Positions 1-9,975 of a stretch of DNA of 64,000 nucleotides are shown here, in pieces. Below the pieces are notes generated by a model. That model was not told where the DNA came from and did no database searches. It worked only from the letters and a program-made list of their open reading frames with translations. The position numbers were made by a program, and so were the translations under genes. Source of the stretch: Halioglobus japonicus. Lineage in GTDB: Bacteria > Pseudomonadota > Gammaproteobacteria > Pseudomonadales > Halieaceae. Position 1 is the first letter of the stretch. The number at the start of each line of letters is the position of its first letter. The DNA lies in NCBI RefSeq assembly GCF_001983995.1, contig NZ_CP019450.1, positions 310,001 through 374,000 on the forward strand, in the 5' to 3' direction.

Positions 1-1
1 A

Positions 2-391
2 AATACCTGTTGCGGTCATCCCCGTCCCGGTGAAACCGTACAGGCAGGTGCAGTGCGCCGACTCAATGAAGAGTTTGGGCTACGGGCTTGCCTAAGGCCG
101 CTGACGGCTACGCGATATTGCGTTAATGTTGACTCAGGGTTGGTCGAGCACGAAATAGCACATATTTTTGTTTGCCGAATCGACGCGAGCCCTCAGCCAA
201 ATCCAAGCGAGATCGCGCAGTACGACTATGTAACATGGGAAGAACTGTTGGAAGATGTACGTGGCCAGCCTGCCAAATATGCACCTTGGCTGCATCACTA
301 CCTGACACATCTTTCATCGGAGCTTGAACGGGCTCTACGGGTTTGCGCACCGGAAGATGATCAGACTCAAGGCCTTAGTGCTAACAAATAA
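2..391 (+). CDS. idi: Isopentenyl-diphosphate delta-isomerase, type I, 5'-truncated by window edge
   Basis: The open frame runs in from the left edge. Its first residues read NTCCGHPRPGE, the conserved N-S/T-x-C-x-H-P segment with the active-site cysteine of type I IPP isomerases. A Nudix-like helix follows (RRLNEEFGL), then an EHEIAHIFVC stretch matching the ENEVCPVF region of E. coli Idi with its metal-binding glutamates. The carboxy end (PWLHHYL) also fits the family. The enzyme interconverts isopentenyl and dimethylallyl diphosphate in isoprenoid synthesis. About 60-70 N-terminal residues lie outside the window. The first in-window ATG (53) is internal and should not be taken as the start. 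No neighbour on the same strand continues an operon. Confidence 0.8.
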   Translation, partial: NTCCGHPRPGETVQAGAVRRLNEEFGLRACLRPLTATRYCVNVDSGLVEHEIAHIFVCRIDASPQPNPSEIAQYDYVTWEELLEDVRGQPAKYAPWLHHYLTHLSSELERALRVCAPEDDQTQGLSANK

Positions 392-1536
392 TCTATCGGC
401 TACACTGCTGCCGCCGTGAAACTAAAAGCATTCAGAAGTAATAGCAGCGCCGAAACTTATAACTTGTCAGTATTCGGTAGCCTAAATAGATGATCAAGAT
501 TCAACGCTTCAAATAGAACTATAGCAAATATAATCACTGGGCAGGCCGTAACTACGCAAGCAAGCACAGCAGATGGTGATTGTGATCGCTAAAAGCATAC
601 TTTTTATCATCACTTATTCTTATCTGAGACTACTTCTCTGTTTGTGGTGTTCCCTGCAAGAGCGTGGCCTTACATTCCTTCCTTCCACAATGAGCGCTGG
701 CAAATTCGAGGCTGCGACGTTTTAAAAGAGTATCTTATGACGACGCGCTTTGTTCAGACGCGTTGATCACATTGATGAACCGCCGGCGGTTGACCTTCAG
801 CAATCTCCCTATTAGCTTGCGCTGTAGTGACTTATAACGCCGCCGAGACACTAGGCAACGTGATGTCCGGTGGTGTAGCGCGACTGATAGTAAAGTATCA
901 AATCTGGATATAGGATTTAGCAATGAACTTATTTGAAGAAGAAAATACCAGAGTAACCGGTGCTGCTAGCATTACTTGCATGTAAATAGAACCAGTTTTT
1001 GCCTAATCGGCAATGGCTGTCGTACGAGCAAATATTGAACATGACAAACTGGACGAACCGGTGGTAAATATCGCTGCACTCGACGTTGAAGCGATCGTCT
1101 CAGTTCTCGGTGACGGCTCTGGCGAGTCATTGGCGACAATGCGATGGGCTGCCAGCGGTCAACTTGATAGTTTACACATGCTGTGTATCAACGAAACCGT
1201 TTACACCAGCGAACAAGTTTAGGAGCAGACCGAGCATGAACATGTGTGGCTACTGCGAGTGAATCATTGGGGTATTGTTCACGGTATAGGTCAGTTCGTA
1301 CCGCAGACCCTATGCCTCCGAGAGCCCTAGGTGAACGTGTTTTGAAAGCTGACAAACACAATGATTTCTATGTTTTCCGCCTGCAGATAATCCTTGGCGC
1401 GGGCCAGCAAGTTCGCGGTCACATCAAGCCCATCGGGGCAGAAACTCAGCTTTCGCTGCTCCCGCGAGTTGAAGAATGATACGACAGAACCCATGGAGCG
1501 ACTTTTGATTACAACTTCAATTATTGTGGGGGCACT
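392..1536. other. Long gene-poor stretch, probably decayed coding DNA
   Basis: Only short frames are present, such as 1013-1222 (69 codons) and 1246-1479 (77 codons) on the plus strand and 735-923 on the minus strand. None has a convincing ribosome binding site or a family I recognise. Immediately before 1537 a G run (about 1526-1530) can serve as the ribosome binding site of the next gene. I see no RNA gene here. The look is that of old, mutated coding sequence rather than a designed regulatory region. Confidence 0.4.
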
Positions 1537-2994
1537 ATGATAGATAAGCTCAACCTACGTATTGCTGTAATCGGTGCAGGTCCCGCTGGCATTGCCGCAG
1601 GGCGAGAGCTATTGCAGCGAGGCTTCAGTGACTTGACAATTTTTGACTCTCTGAGCGCCCCCGGAGGCACTTGGCATCTTCACTCCTACCCCGGTCTAGC
1701 TTGCGACGTTTGGGCTCACTCCTACTCGTTTTCGTACGCACCCAACCCAAACTGGTCAGCTAACTTTGTTGAACAGCCCGAAATTCAGGCGTATCTGGCA
1801 GAGTGCGCCACGGTGTTCGGGCTAGATCCTCACCTCATCTTGAATACCCATATCGAAAGCGCCGACTATCAAGGAGATGGAACGTGGCAACTGCAAACTA
1901 GGACGGGAGAAAGTTACGTTTTTGACATTGTCATCAATGCTATGGGCAATCAACACACACCTCGATTCCCAGACGTACCGGGCCTAGACCTTTTCCTCGG
2001 CGACAGCTGGCACGGCACGCGTTGGAACCACGACGTAGATTTAACCGGAAAGCGGGTAGTTGTGGTCGGGTCTGCGGCTAGCGCCGTCCAGATCATTCCC
2101 GAGATCGCTCCTAAAGTTGGTCACCTGACCGTATTACAAAGGTCTGCCAACTGGATCATGCCGCGCGGTAGAAAGTTCTACACTCAGAGGCAGATACACA
2201 GGGCGAGACGCTACCCTGCACTTATTAAGCTCATTCGGAAATGGCAGCGATTGCTAATGGGACAGGTAGAATATGCAGTCACCAAGGGTCATAAACGTAT
2301 GGGGCAGTTCGAATCCCGGGTGCTAAGATTTATAGATAGGACTGTGGACGACCCCGTCACTAGAAAAGCGCTCGTCCCATCTACCCCTTATGGCTGTCAG
2401 CGCGGTCTGGTGTCTGATGACTTCTACCCAACTTTAAACCGACCCAACGTAGATTTGGTGGCCAGCGCTCTAGAGGAGGTTACTCCGAGCGGTATTGTTA
2501 CGGCGGAAAAACGCGCCATTGAAGCAGATATTATTATCTACTGTACCGGATACCGCATACTCGATTTCGACCGCATCAAAGTTACCGGGGTTAGCGGTAC
2601 GTCTATGGCGGACGCAATGGGCGACAATCCAAGGGCCCACAAAGGTATCGCAGTGCCTGACTTTCCAAACTATTTTTTCGCGGTAGGTCCGAATGGTCTG
2701 GTACTAAACGTCTCGTATTTTGTAACCGCTGAGCAGAATGCCGAAACGATTGCACGGTTACTGGTCGAGAAGGAAGCGGGGAATGCCAAGGCCATCGAAG
2801 TCAAAAAGACAGCGTTTGATGAATACAACGAGTGGATGGCCGATCGTTTTGGTCGGTTTACCTGGGGGGCCAGCGACTGTCACAGTTATTACCGCAATGC
2901 GGCCGGTCACGCCCCTTTCCTGTTTCCAGGAAATTTCAAGGAATATAAGGGGCTGCACGAAGAGATCAGCTTGGAAGATTACAACACTACTTAG
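1537..2994 (+). CDS. Flavin-containing monooxygenase, Baeyer-Villiger type signature
   Basis: This 485-residue protein has an N-terminal FAD Rossmann motif (AVIGAGPAGIAAGREL, about residue 9). It next shows the FxGxxxHxxxW fingerprint of Baeyer-Villiger monooxygenases (FLGDSWHGTRW, about residue 152). A second dinucleotide site for NADPH follows (VVVVGSAASAVQ, about residue 174). It should be a cytosolic NADPH- and O2-dependent enzyme that inserts oxygen into a ketone or oxidises a heteroatom; the substrate cannot be told from sequence. Length is normal for the short FMO/BVMO class without N-terminal extension. The start ATG follows a GGGGG run at 5-6 bases. It stands alone between relics, so its role in a pathway is unclear. 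Confidence 0.85.
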   Translation: MIDKLNLRIAVIGAGPAGIAAGRELLQRGFSDLTIFDSLSAPGGTWHLHSYPGLACDVWAHSYSFSYAPNPNWSANFVEQPEIQAYLAECATVFGLDPHLILNTHIESADYQGDGTWQLQTRTGESYVFDIVINAMGNQHTPRFPDVPGLDLFLGDSWHGTRWNHDVDLTGKRVVVVGSAASAVQIIPEIAPKVGHLTVLQRSANWIMPRGRKFYTQRQIHRARRYPALIKLIRKWQRLLMGQVEYAVTKGHKRMGQFESRVLRFIDRTVDDPVTRKALVPSTPYGCQRGLVSDDFYPTLNRPNVDLVASALEEVTPSGIVTAEKRAIEADIIIYCTGYRILDFDRIKVTGVSGTSMADAMGDNPRAHKGIAVPDFPNYFFAVGPNGLVLNVSYFVTAEQNAETIARLLVEKEAGNAKAIEVKKTAFDEYNEWMADRFGRFTWGASDCHSYYRNAAGHAPFLFPGNFKEYKGLHEEISLEDYNTT

Positions 2995-2997
2995 ATT

Positions 2998-3560
2998 CGT
3001 TCTCAACGATGGTCGAGCCTGAATTTAAAAATAGCATTTGCTTGCTCATAGGAAATGACAGAGATGTCTAACAAGACAGCTCTTCATGACAGGCCCGCAG
3101 GCAGAATCAGCAAGGCCATTGCCGAAATTCGGGGTTCTTCGACTAGGGTACTCGCCTCAATGGATAAGAAAGTGACAGCCTACTAGCCTTGCAAAGTTAG
3201 TCGCTGAGACGTTATATGAGCGCGGCAAGGCTTGCGCCTGTTCCACTGACTCTTGTTTATACGTAATTCACTCATGCACAATCTACGGGGCGCACAGACC
3301 TAGGTTTTGCTGTCAGATAACTCGTCTCCGGGGGCTGTGTCCGTGCCCATGCCCGTCTCCTCCCTGATGTTGCTGCCTATGGCGTTTTCCCTGATCCTCC
3401 GGGACTACCGCGCGGTATGCCCAGAAGGTGTGCGGAAGTTATTAAGCGCGATTTCTGAGACCTTCGGTGCAGGGCCGGGTGCAATTGCCAGTGTCGAGGT
3501 GGTGAAGGTTATGGCATTGCTCCCTATCCGAGCGCAGGAGCGTTTTGCAGTAATCCTTTG
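2998..3560. other. Non-coding or decayed stretch
   Basis: I see no convincing gene. One frame (3307-3561, start TTG) encodes hydrophobic residues and could be more of the RND relic that follows, but I cannot align it to any part of that family. Confidence 0.35.
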
Positions 3561-3564
3561 ATCG

Positions 3565-4020
3565 CAGCTAGTAGTCCTTATGGCGTGCCAGCATTGCCAG
3601 TCGTATTGTTGGGCTTTCTAGCCGCGCTGCCCATCCTGGTTGCAGGCAGCTTCCCCATCAAGGGTCTTACACGTCTGGTTTAGTCACTTGGAAAAGTCAG
3701 ATCCTGATGGGAACGATCGTCAACAGCCCGATCCCGGTAGATCGTGCAGTACAGAATTTCTCAGAGGCCGGCATGGCGGCCATCGAAGCCGTATCAGAAG
3801 CGGTGGAGATCTGCCTGAGGCCCACCGCCATGTCAACAATAACAGCCCTGTTTGGACTCGCGTCATTCGTGTTTCTGCCCGGCGCGGGTACCAAGCTCTA
3901 TCGCGGCGTTGACCTTATCGTCATGTCGGGATTCTCGGGGCTGCCCTCGTCACACTGACCATGCTGCCTGCGCTCGCGGTGAGCGAGCTGCAGCAGCAAG
4001 CCCGGCGTAACGCCTCATGA
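3565..4020 (+). pseudogene. RND-type efflux transporter, 3' relic
   Basis: A broken reading frame encodes the last transmembrane part of an RND pump. The key segment starts at 3698 and reads QILMGTIVNSPIPVDRAVQN, corresponding to the GxxVNNAIVLVDRA segment of TM10-11. It continues through RLRP-like CLRPTAMSTITALFGL and FLPGAGTKLYRG, typical of the TM11-12 region. A frameshift near 3935 then moves to GAALVTLTMLPALAVSE and a stop at 4018-4020. The upstream TM-like piece is in another frame and interrupted by stops. More than 800 residues of a normal pump are missing. The active pump would export drugs or solvents across the inner membrane; this copy cannot. It ends 16 bases before the cydB stop on the opposite strand. 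Confidence 0.7.
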
Positions 4021-4036
4021 CAATCGCGGTACGCGC

Positions 4037-5028
4037 TCAGTCGTAGCGTAGTTCTGTTGCTTTGCCGCCGAATACCCGGTAGACAAACACAGAGTAGGCT
4101 GCGATCAAGGGTAAGGTAATAGCCACCCCCCAGAAAATAATGACCAGCGACCCGGTGGCCGCCGCCGCCTCGTACAAGTTCATCTGTCCAATAATTATAT
4201 CGGGATAGATACTGTAGGCCAGGCCAATGGCCGCCATCAGGCATATTACCACCAGCGCAACGAACACCAGCCAGCCATAGCCCGCGTGCAGTATCTCGGG
4301 GCGCTGCAAAATCCAGCCGATGCCGAAGTAAGCGATGGCGCAACTCACCGGTATCGGTAGCAGCCCGATCACGCTGGGCATAGTGAACCAGCGACTGGCA
4401 ATGCTCTCACTGACCAGTGGCGTCGCAATAGACACCAGCAACAAAGCCAGACCCATGGGTAACCACGCCCGCCGGCACCATCGCACCGCCTTGTCGAACA
4501 ATACATCCTCGGTCTTGATCATCAGCCAGGCGCCTCCCAGCATGATATACAGTGCCGGCAGCGTTAGCGCTATCAGGGAGGAAAACGCGAGACTGGTGCC
4601 CGTGTTCTGCAAACCGGTGATGTAGGCGCCGAGCATCCAGCCCTGAGCCATAGACGCGGTTAACGATCCCGCACAGAACGCCGCATTCCATAGTGAGCGC
4701 CGGTCGTCCCGGCCTTAACGCGGAAATCGAACGCCACTCCACGCAACGTCAGCCCGAAAAGCATGATCGTCACCGGTATATACAATGCAGTCAGTACAAT
4801 GCCATGCGCCTTCGGAAAGGCAATCAGGAGCACGCCCACACCCAGAACAATCCACGTCTCGTTGGCATCCCAGAAGGGCCCTATCGAGGCGACCATGATG
4901 TCTTTCTCTCGCTCATTACCAAAAGGCAACAGGATGCCGATGCCAAGATCAAACCCATCCAGCAACACGTATATCAACAGCGCCAAGCCCATGGCGAACA
5001 CAAAGAATAGCGGCAGAAGTTCGATCAT
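4037..5028 (-). pseudogene. cydB: Cytochrome bd-type ubiquinol oxidase subunit II, one frameshift
   Basis: Two minus-strand frames make one CydB. The first (from ATG at 5028) has the family N-terminus with LLDGFDLGIGILLPF and GPFWDANETWIVLGVG, and runs to 4660 in the wrong frame. The second carries on from RRSLWNAAFCAGSLTAS through MAQGWMLGAYITG to the stop at 4037. The two join if one base is added near 4708-4718, so a single-base loss is the lesion. CydB binds CydA in the inner membrane. The start overlaps the cydA stop as ATGA, so the genes are coupled. No CydX-like small frame follows. The lesion may be real or a sequencing error in a GC-rich spot. Confidence 0.85.
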
Positions 5029-6377
5029 GTCGCGACACCTTCCACCGTGTTTACCTTGCGTCGCGGCAACAGCGCCAACGATCCAGCAGGTTTAGTCGCG
5101 AGGTGACGCAGGGCGTGGATATAGGAGTAAAGCAGGAACACGTAGAGTCCGATATAGCCCAGCAGCGTGCCTATGAGAGTGGCACTGTGGTGAGAAGCCG
5201 CGACTTGAGATGTCGACAACAGGCCGTGCACTACCCAGGGCTGCCTGCCAATCTCAGTGACATACCAACCTGCCAGTGTCGCAACCCAGCCGGAAAAGGT
5301 CATGATCGACAGCGCGGTAATGAGCGCGGTGCTCGGGGAACGACCGCGGGCAAAAGTCCAAGCACCCCACCAGGACACGAGCAGCATCAACCCGCCCGTC
5401 GCCAGCATGATGCGAAACGACCAGAAGACCGGTGCCACCGGGGGATGATGCTCGAAGGCTTCGAGCCCTTCAACTTCACCATCGAGCCGGTGGGTCAGGA
5501 TCAGGCTTGCTGCGTTGGGAATCTGCAAAGCAAAGTCAGTGCGTTTCTCTTCCTCGTTGGGGATGCCGATAATCGTGAAAGGCGCGCCCTTCTCGGTTTC
5601 CCATATTCCCTCCATCGCTGCGATTTTTTCCGGCTGGTGCTCAAGGGTATTCAAACCATGCAGGTCACCGACGAGCACCTGTACGGGGATCAGGACGGCG
5701 GCCACGAAGACACCGGTCTTCAGAACTTTCCAGGTTGCAGGCCCATCAACCCCGCGGCGCACTCGCCAGGCCGAGACGCCGGCGACCAAAAATGCACTAG
5801 TCAGGAAGCTCGCGAGCATCATATGCGCTAGCCGGTAGGGGAAGGAGGGATTAAACACTATCTGCGCCCAGCTCTCGGCGTAGAACTCCCCGTTCTGGAT
5901 ACTGAAACCTGCCGGGGTCTGCATCCAGGAATTGAGTGCGAGAATCCAGAATGCCGACAGAGACGTTCCAACGGCGACAAGGGAAGTCGCAATGAGGTGA
6001 ACCCGATTGGATACGCGCTGCTTGCCGAACAGCATGATGCCGAGGAAAGAAGCCTCCAAGAAAAAGGCAGTGAGCACCTCATATCCAAGCAGCGGGCCGG
6101 CAATGTTACCCGCACGCTCCATGAACCCCGGCCAATTGGTGCCGAACTGGAAACTCATTGTGATGCCGGAAACAACCCCCAACGCGAAGGTCAATGCGAA
6201 GACCTTGACCCAGAACTGATACGCATATTCCCACGCCGCATCACCGGTCAGAGTGAACCGCACCCTAAAAAAGAGTAATAACCACGCTAGACCAATGGTG
6301 ATCGCCGGGAAGAGAATGTGAAAGCTGATGTTGGCCGCGAACTGGATACGGGCCAAGACAATAGGGTCGAATTCCAC
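5025..6377 (-). CDS. cydA: Cytochrome bd-type ubiquinol oxidase subunit I (CIO-like)
   Basis: This haem subunit of the quinol:O2 oxidoreductase is a multi-pass inner membrane protein of about 450 residues. The N-terminus EFDPIVLARIQFAANISFH carries the haem b595 histidine. PYRLAHMML carries the b558 histidine. The quinol loop has LEHQPEKIAAMEG, and GWYVTEIGRQPWVV is the conserved GRQPW motif. The Q-loop is short, as in the cyanide-insensitive oxidase (CioA) group of Pseudomonas. The frame stays open to 6407, but GTG at 6377 is the likely start because GGAGGT lies six bases upstream of it and the protein then begins as in homologues. cydB follows with an ATGA overlap. Such oxidases support respiration at low oxygen or in the presence of inhibitors. 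Confidence 0.92.
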   Translation of the reverse strand: MEFDPIVLARIQFAANISFHILFPAITIGLAWLLLFFRVRFTLTGDAAWEYAYQFWVKVFALTFALGVVSGITMSFQFGTNWPGFMERAGNIAGPLLGYEVLTAFFLEASFLGIMLFGKQRVSNRVHLIATSLVAVGTSLSAFWILALNSWMQTPAGFSIQNGEFYAESWAQIVFNPSFPYRLAHMMLASFLTSAFLVAGVSAWRVRRGVDGPATWKVLKTGVFVAAVLIPVQVLVGDLHGLNTLEHQPEKIAAMEGIWETEKGAPFTIIGIPNEEEKRTDFALQIPNAASLILTHRLDGEVEGLEAFEHHPPVAPVFWSFRIMLATGGLMLLVSWWGAWTFARGRSPSTALITALSIMTFSGWVATLAGWYVTEIGRQPWVVHGLLSTSQVAASHHSATLIGTLLGYIGLYVFLLYSYIHALRHLATKPAGSLALLPRRKVNTVEGVAT

Positions 6378-6536
6378 GCAACACCTCCAGCACCGTTCTT
6401 TGACCACTATTATACGACGCTACGCCTGTCAGAGTATGGTTTTCATTTATACAGGTCATAGACAGGATTCATAAGACCGGGGATAGACTCTCCGTCCGAG
6501 TATGACATGCGTCATAGTGGCACCGCACAGAAAACT

Positions 6537-7703
6537 TTAGGGTGGGAAAGTCACATAGCGAGCCATAACTGCCTCAAGGTTAGCTTGCTCGGAACTCGCA
6601 CTCCAGTCGATGCCAGGCTCTTCGGCCATTTGGAACAGAGTCGTAAACATGTATGCGCCATCAGCTTGCTTGGCGATCACTATGTGGTCTTCGCGTGTAA
6701 AGGTTTCGCTCCAGTACGCCCTGACTTTAGCCCAGAAGGGTTTAGTGCGTTCCCAGTAATCATCCCCCGGCAGCCAGTTGAACTCAGCGATGCGCTCGTA
6801 GCGCGCCAAGCCGTTCTCTCGCGCGAGCACCTCTGCGGCTCCACCCCGGCCATTAAGTACCACTTTTAAGTTCTGTTCTTCCTGTACCCAGCCAGTCGGC
6901 GTTATCGTGTGATGGTTAGTGCCAATCAAGACGTCGTAGTCCTGACGCACGCTAAATTCCCTGCGCGGTAATGGTCGCCAAGTCTCATCACTTTTCCAGC
7001 TGGAGAAGTTGGCCGTGTGCTGCCACTCACCTGCCGCCGTGTAGCGAGGTGAGTCATCCACCTGGTAGACGGCCTGTACCCAGTGCCCGCGGCGTTCAGC
7101 CCTAACCGCTTGCTTTTTCCACTCACGGTTACCCTTAAACGTATGCATCGTGGGCGCCTCGAACATCCAATCCTGGCGCCAGTGTTTGACAACGATTGGA
7201 TCCATGGCCGAACCGTCCTCTTTCTTCACTTCCATCACAAGGATGTGTTGTAGCTGGATCATGTCCGGTTTATCGGTGACCACATAGACGTACTCAGTCC
7301 CCCAAGATTGATAGGGATTGCTTGGCGCATAGCCGTGAGTAAAGCCAATAGTCTCAATGAAATCGAAGCTTGTTCGGTAAGGGCCTGCCATGCTCAGGAT
7401 AGCGCGCCTGTCACGTTCTTTTTTGCTTATCCCAGGCTCCTGCAGACGCAACCACTCTGGTGATGGTTCCGTCACCAAAATTACCTCAGCTCCCTGCGTG
7501 GTACCGCCGCGCGGCGCCATGTCGCCCGACACCGCGTGCTGCCATGAGAACGTATATTGACGCTCGTTAGCGTCTGCTCCGATATCTTCGTTATCAGCCT
7601 GGCCGTAACCGCGAACACCGGCGCTCGCCAACAGTGCCAGCGCGGCTCCCAGTGCGGCTGCGAATAGAGCACTCTTGCGCTGCTTAAGACGAAATAGATT
7701 CAA
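6537..7703 (-). CDS. DUF6607 family secreted protein
   Basis: The protein has a signal peptide (FAAALGAALALLASAGV) followed by about 350 soluble residues. Conserved-looking blocks are PYRSWGTE-like NPYQSWGTEYVYVV, VVKHWRQDWMFE, WVQAVYQVDDSPRY, VLIGTNHHTITPTGWVQE and FNWLPGDDYWERTKPFW, the pattern of DUF6607 in marine gammaproteobacteria. No biochemical function is known to me. I chose the TTG at 7703 because a GGGGGG run lies about six bases before it; an in-frame ATG at 7757 would add 18 residues with no better ribosome binding site. It is transcribed in the same direction as cydAB but 160 bases upstream of cydA, so linkage is uncertain. Confidence 0.72.
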   Translation of the reverse strand: MNLFRLKQRKSALFAAALGAALALLASAGVRGYGQADNEDIGADANERQYTFSWQHAVSGDMAPRGGTTQGAEVILVTEPSPEWLRLQEPGISKKERDRRAILSMAGPYRTSFDFIETIGFTHGYAPSNPYQSWGTEYVYVVTDKPDMIQLQHILVMEVKKEDGSAMDPIVVKHWRQDWMFEAPTMHTFKGNREWKKQAVRAERRGHWVQAVYQVDDSPRYTAAGEWQHTANFSSWKSDETWRPLPRREFSVRQDYDVLIGTNHHTITPTGWVQEEQNLKVVLNGRGGAAEVLARENGLARYERIAEFNWLPGDDYWERTKPFWAKVRAYWSETFTREDHIVIAKQADGAYMFTTLFQMAEEPGIDWSASSEQANLEAVMARYVTFPP

Positions 7704-8840
7704 CAAGATCCCCCCACAAGTTTCACACTCAGACCGATAAAGTCCAGCTCCTGGCATACGCTATCAGCCCTAGGCCACCAACTGACAGTCACGAAACCGT
7801 AGCTCGAATAAGTTCTCGCTGCTCTTTCTGTCGAGATGCTGTCAGGGATTATGCACAGAGGGCTTATTAGCCAACAACACGAATCTCCCCTCAAGCCTCA
7901 ACGTGAAAGCCAACGCGTTCTATATGTTCGCGATATTGATAGACAGCCTCTGGCAGGCCTCGTCCATCGCCGTGGAGTAAACCGTCCATGGCTGGGCGTG
8001 CCGGGTGGCGCAGTGCATCCTAACAGGCGAGCGCAACATTCGGAGCAGTCTCCCGTTGCTTCTCGTAAGATCGCAGATCGAAGTTTCAAGTCCCTCTGCG
8101 CTCACCATATCTCGCTGTTTTTCTAGCTTTTTCATGGTGCTGCCAAGTCAACTGGGACGCAGCCTTCGAGATATCGAACATCTGATGGCCATTGCTGTGT
8201 AATCATGTAGGTGAAGCTAGGAGGAGCGTAGCTGACAAGAAACGGAGCCATCAGGCTTAATCGCCTGACAAAATCGGCGAAGACCAGGCTATCTCCCTTA
8301 TGATGGCTGGCATACCTGGAGCAAGCTCGTTGCCCGGTATCGTCCTCGATCTGAAGATCGCTGTATCCAAGGGTTCCAGATCCATATCAGGGTGATCACC
8401 CTCTGCCAGCCGACTCAATGTGGTTCCGCGTACGCCCTGGCTCCCCGGCGTTAGGAACCAGAGATTTGTCGAGGAAGGACTCATAGTGGAATCGTACTAC
8501 GCTCCGTTCTATACAGAATGGGCCTCATACGAATCACTAGTTTTTCACCACCAGGTGAGAGCCCACTTCGTCGCGACGCTCCGACGGACCGGGTGCTTAG
8601 TTTCTCAGCCAATATTGAACTCAATATTCATACGAAAGTAGCTCAAGCTATCGCGACACCGTTGTAGCAAACAAGCCACAGCGACCGGGGTTATATTTTA
8701 AGGATGCCAATATGACCAGGATTCGTCCGCCTATAGTCAACTCAGTGGCCAACCTGGTTTCAAACTGGACAAATCATTAATCGCCGCAAACCGCATCCGG
8801 CGGCTAGTCGTACCTTGTGTAAATGCATGAAGGAATCGAC
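7704..8840. other. Gene-poor stretch of about 1.1 kb
   Basis: No frame here is supported. A minus-strand frame (7920-8135, beginning MKKLEKQRDM) and a pair at 8257-8484 (minus) and 8420-8641 (plus) are open but match no family I know and have stop-interrupted surroundings. Composition and frame-hopping suggest decayed genes. The Shine-Dalgarno region of the Coq7-like gene lies at its right end. Confidence 0.35.
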
Positions 8841-9401
8841 ATGAGGCCAAACGTGACCGCCATCGGCGCACTCCCGGACCCTAGAACCCTGCCTACATGG
8901 CTCCAGGCCGAACTGCGTTCAGATCACGCAGGTGAAACAGGGGCCGTGTGGATTTATCGCGGTATTCTTCGATGCAGCCGCGACCCGGTGGTGCGGGATT
9001 TCGCTGAGCAGCACCTGGAGACCGAACAAGACCACCTAGAGCTTTTCGAGCAGTGGCTTCCTCGATCGATCAAGAGTTTGTTGCTCCCTGCATGGTGCGC
9101 TTCCGGCTGGATACTGGGAGCACTCGCGTCGACCGGGGGTCGCAATGGTGTCTTTGCGACCATCGACGCCGTGGAGACTTTCGTGGTGAAACATTATCAG
9201 CAGCAAATCGACCGGTTGACGCTCAACGACCTTCACCCGGAGGTGGCGTTAATCCTGACCCAGTTTATGCGCGATGAAGGCCACCACTGCGAGGACGCTC
9301 GGACCAGGCGCAGCGGAGACGAAGGGCCTTTCTACATCGGCTGGAGAAAGCTCGTGGAGTGGGGCTCAGCCGCCGCTGTCATAGCTGCGCGCACCATCTG
9401 A
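8841..9401 (+). CDS. Coq7 family demethoxyubiquinone hydroxylase-like diiron protein
   Basis: The protein has about 186 residues with the diiron ligand pattern of the Coq7/Clk-1 family. [12 protein letters not shown] carries the first glutamate, [15 protein letters not shown] is the ExxH motif, [13 protein letters not shown] carries the third glutamate, and [11 protein letters not shown] is the second ExxH. Coq7 hydroxylates demethoxyubiquinol at the membrane in ubiquinone synthesis. The wording here ([14 protein letters not shown]) is that of a divergent branch, so whether this is the housekeeping enzyme is open. The ATG at 8841 is preferred because AAGGA lies six bases before it; the ATG at 8823 has no site. 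It is bounded by decayed DNA on both sides. Confidence 0.8.
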   Translation: MRPNVTAIGALPDPRTLPTWLQAELRSDHAGETGAVWIYRGILRCSRDPVVRDFAEQHLETEQDHLELFEQWLPRSIKSLLLPAWCASGWILGALASTGGRNGVFATIDAVETFVVKHYQQQIDRLTLNDLHPEVALILTQFMRDEGHHCEDARTRRSGDEGPFYIGWRKLVEWGSAAAVIAARTI

Positions 9402-9429
9402 CCATTATACTGCCCAGCGGCCTCCGGAG

Positions 9430-9573
9430 GGTCAACTCCCCCACGCTTTAAAGAACCCCGGCGTGCACTGCCAAGATCGGCGCCCAGTGACCCAAGGCGC
9501 TTGTGCCGAAAAGAATACTCACGATCATGAGAATAATTAGGGACTGCCAAACTCCGATGCCACTCATATCCAT
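9430..9573 (-). pseudogene. tatA-like relic, decayed paralogue of the gene at 36.4 kb
   Basis: The minus strand reads MSGIGVWQSLIILMIVSILF from 9567, then in another frame RLGSLGADLGSARRG. Both halves align with the intact TatA at 36359-36526 (GISGIGVWQLLIVLMIVIML, then RLGSLGSDLGSAIRG). One frameshift near the FGxKRLG turn separates them. The N-terminal hydrophobic helix and the start of the amphipathic helix are both recognisable. It precedes a matching phoX relic in the same order and spacing as the intact pair. Confidence 0.75.
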
Positions 9574-9639
9574 AGCTCATTTACCTGTAGATCGACTACA
9601 CAAAAAGGAACGCCCGCGATGGCGCCCTTCGGCTACAAT

Positions 9640-9975
9640 AAGAGGTCAGCCTCCGACCACACAGCCAACGTTGCGCGCGATCACGATGGTGCTGTCACTC
9701 GTGTCGTCACCTCATAGGGCTAAGCAGGTAAGTTACTAGCAGCCTTTCGTCGTTACCGTGGTGCTGCTTGTTAATGAACATGGTGCCGGCAATATCGTGT
9801 GGTGATAAGGCTGGTAGTTTCATCGCCAATCACACCCGTGAACAGGCGTTTGATTTCTATGCTCTGGGCATACCCCATGTCGTAAGCGATATACACCAAC
9901 ATTTGGTTGTTAAGGTCTTTCATGCAGCCATCCGGAACCACCCACAGGCCGTCCGGATCGCTGTAAGCAAGCTAA
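9640..9975 (-). pseudogene. phoX (DUF839) 3' relic, decayed paralogue of the gene at 36.6 kb
   Basis: Base by base this stretch follows the 3' end of the intact phoX copy (36.6-36.95 kb). Shared blocks include the ATCAC(A/G)AT(C/G)GTGCTRTC piece encoding the last strand, TTRATRAACATGGTG, CACCCGTGAACAGGCG and CCACCCACAGGCC. Many substitutions and indels destroy every frame. Similarity fades near 9975 ('CGGATCGCTG'), so only about the last 110 codons of phoX remain. A GC-rich inverted repeat with A run near 9600-9627 sits where the intact locus has its terminator. Confidence 0.75.

Noticed and set aside
5103..5831. A 242-codon plus-strand frame
   Set aside because: It lies wholly antisense to cydA; composition is that of a shadow frame with many charged and proline residues.
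8257..8641. Pair of overlapping frames on opposite strands
   Set aside because: Neither has a ribosome binding site or recognisable family; left as part of a gene-poor stretch.
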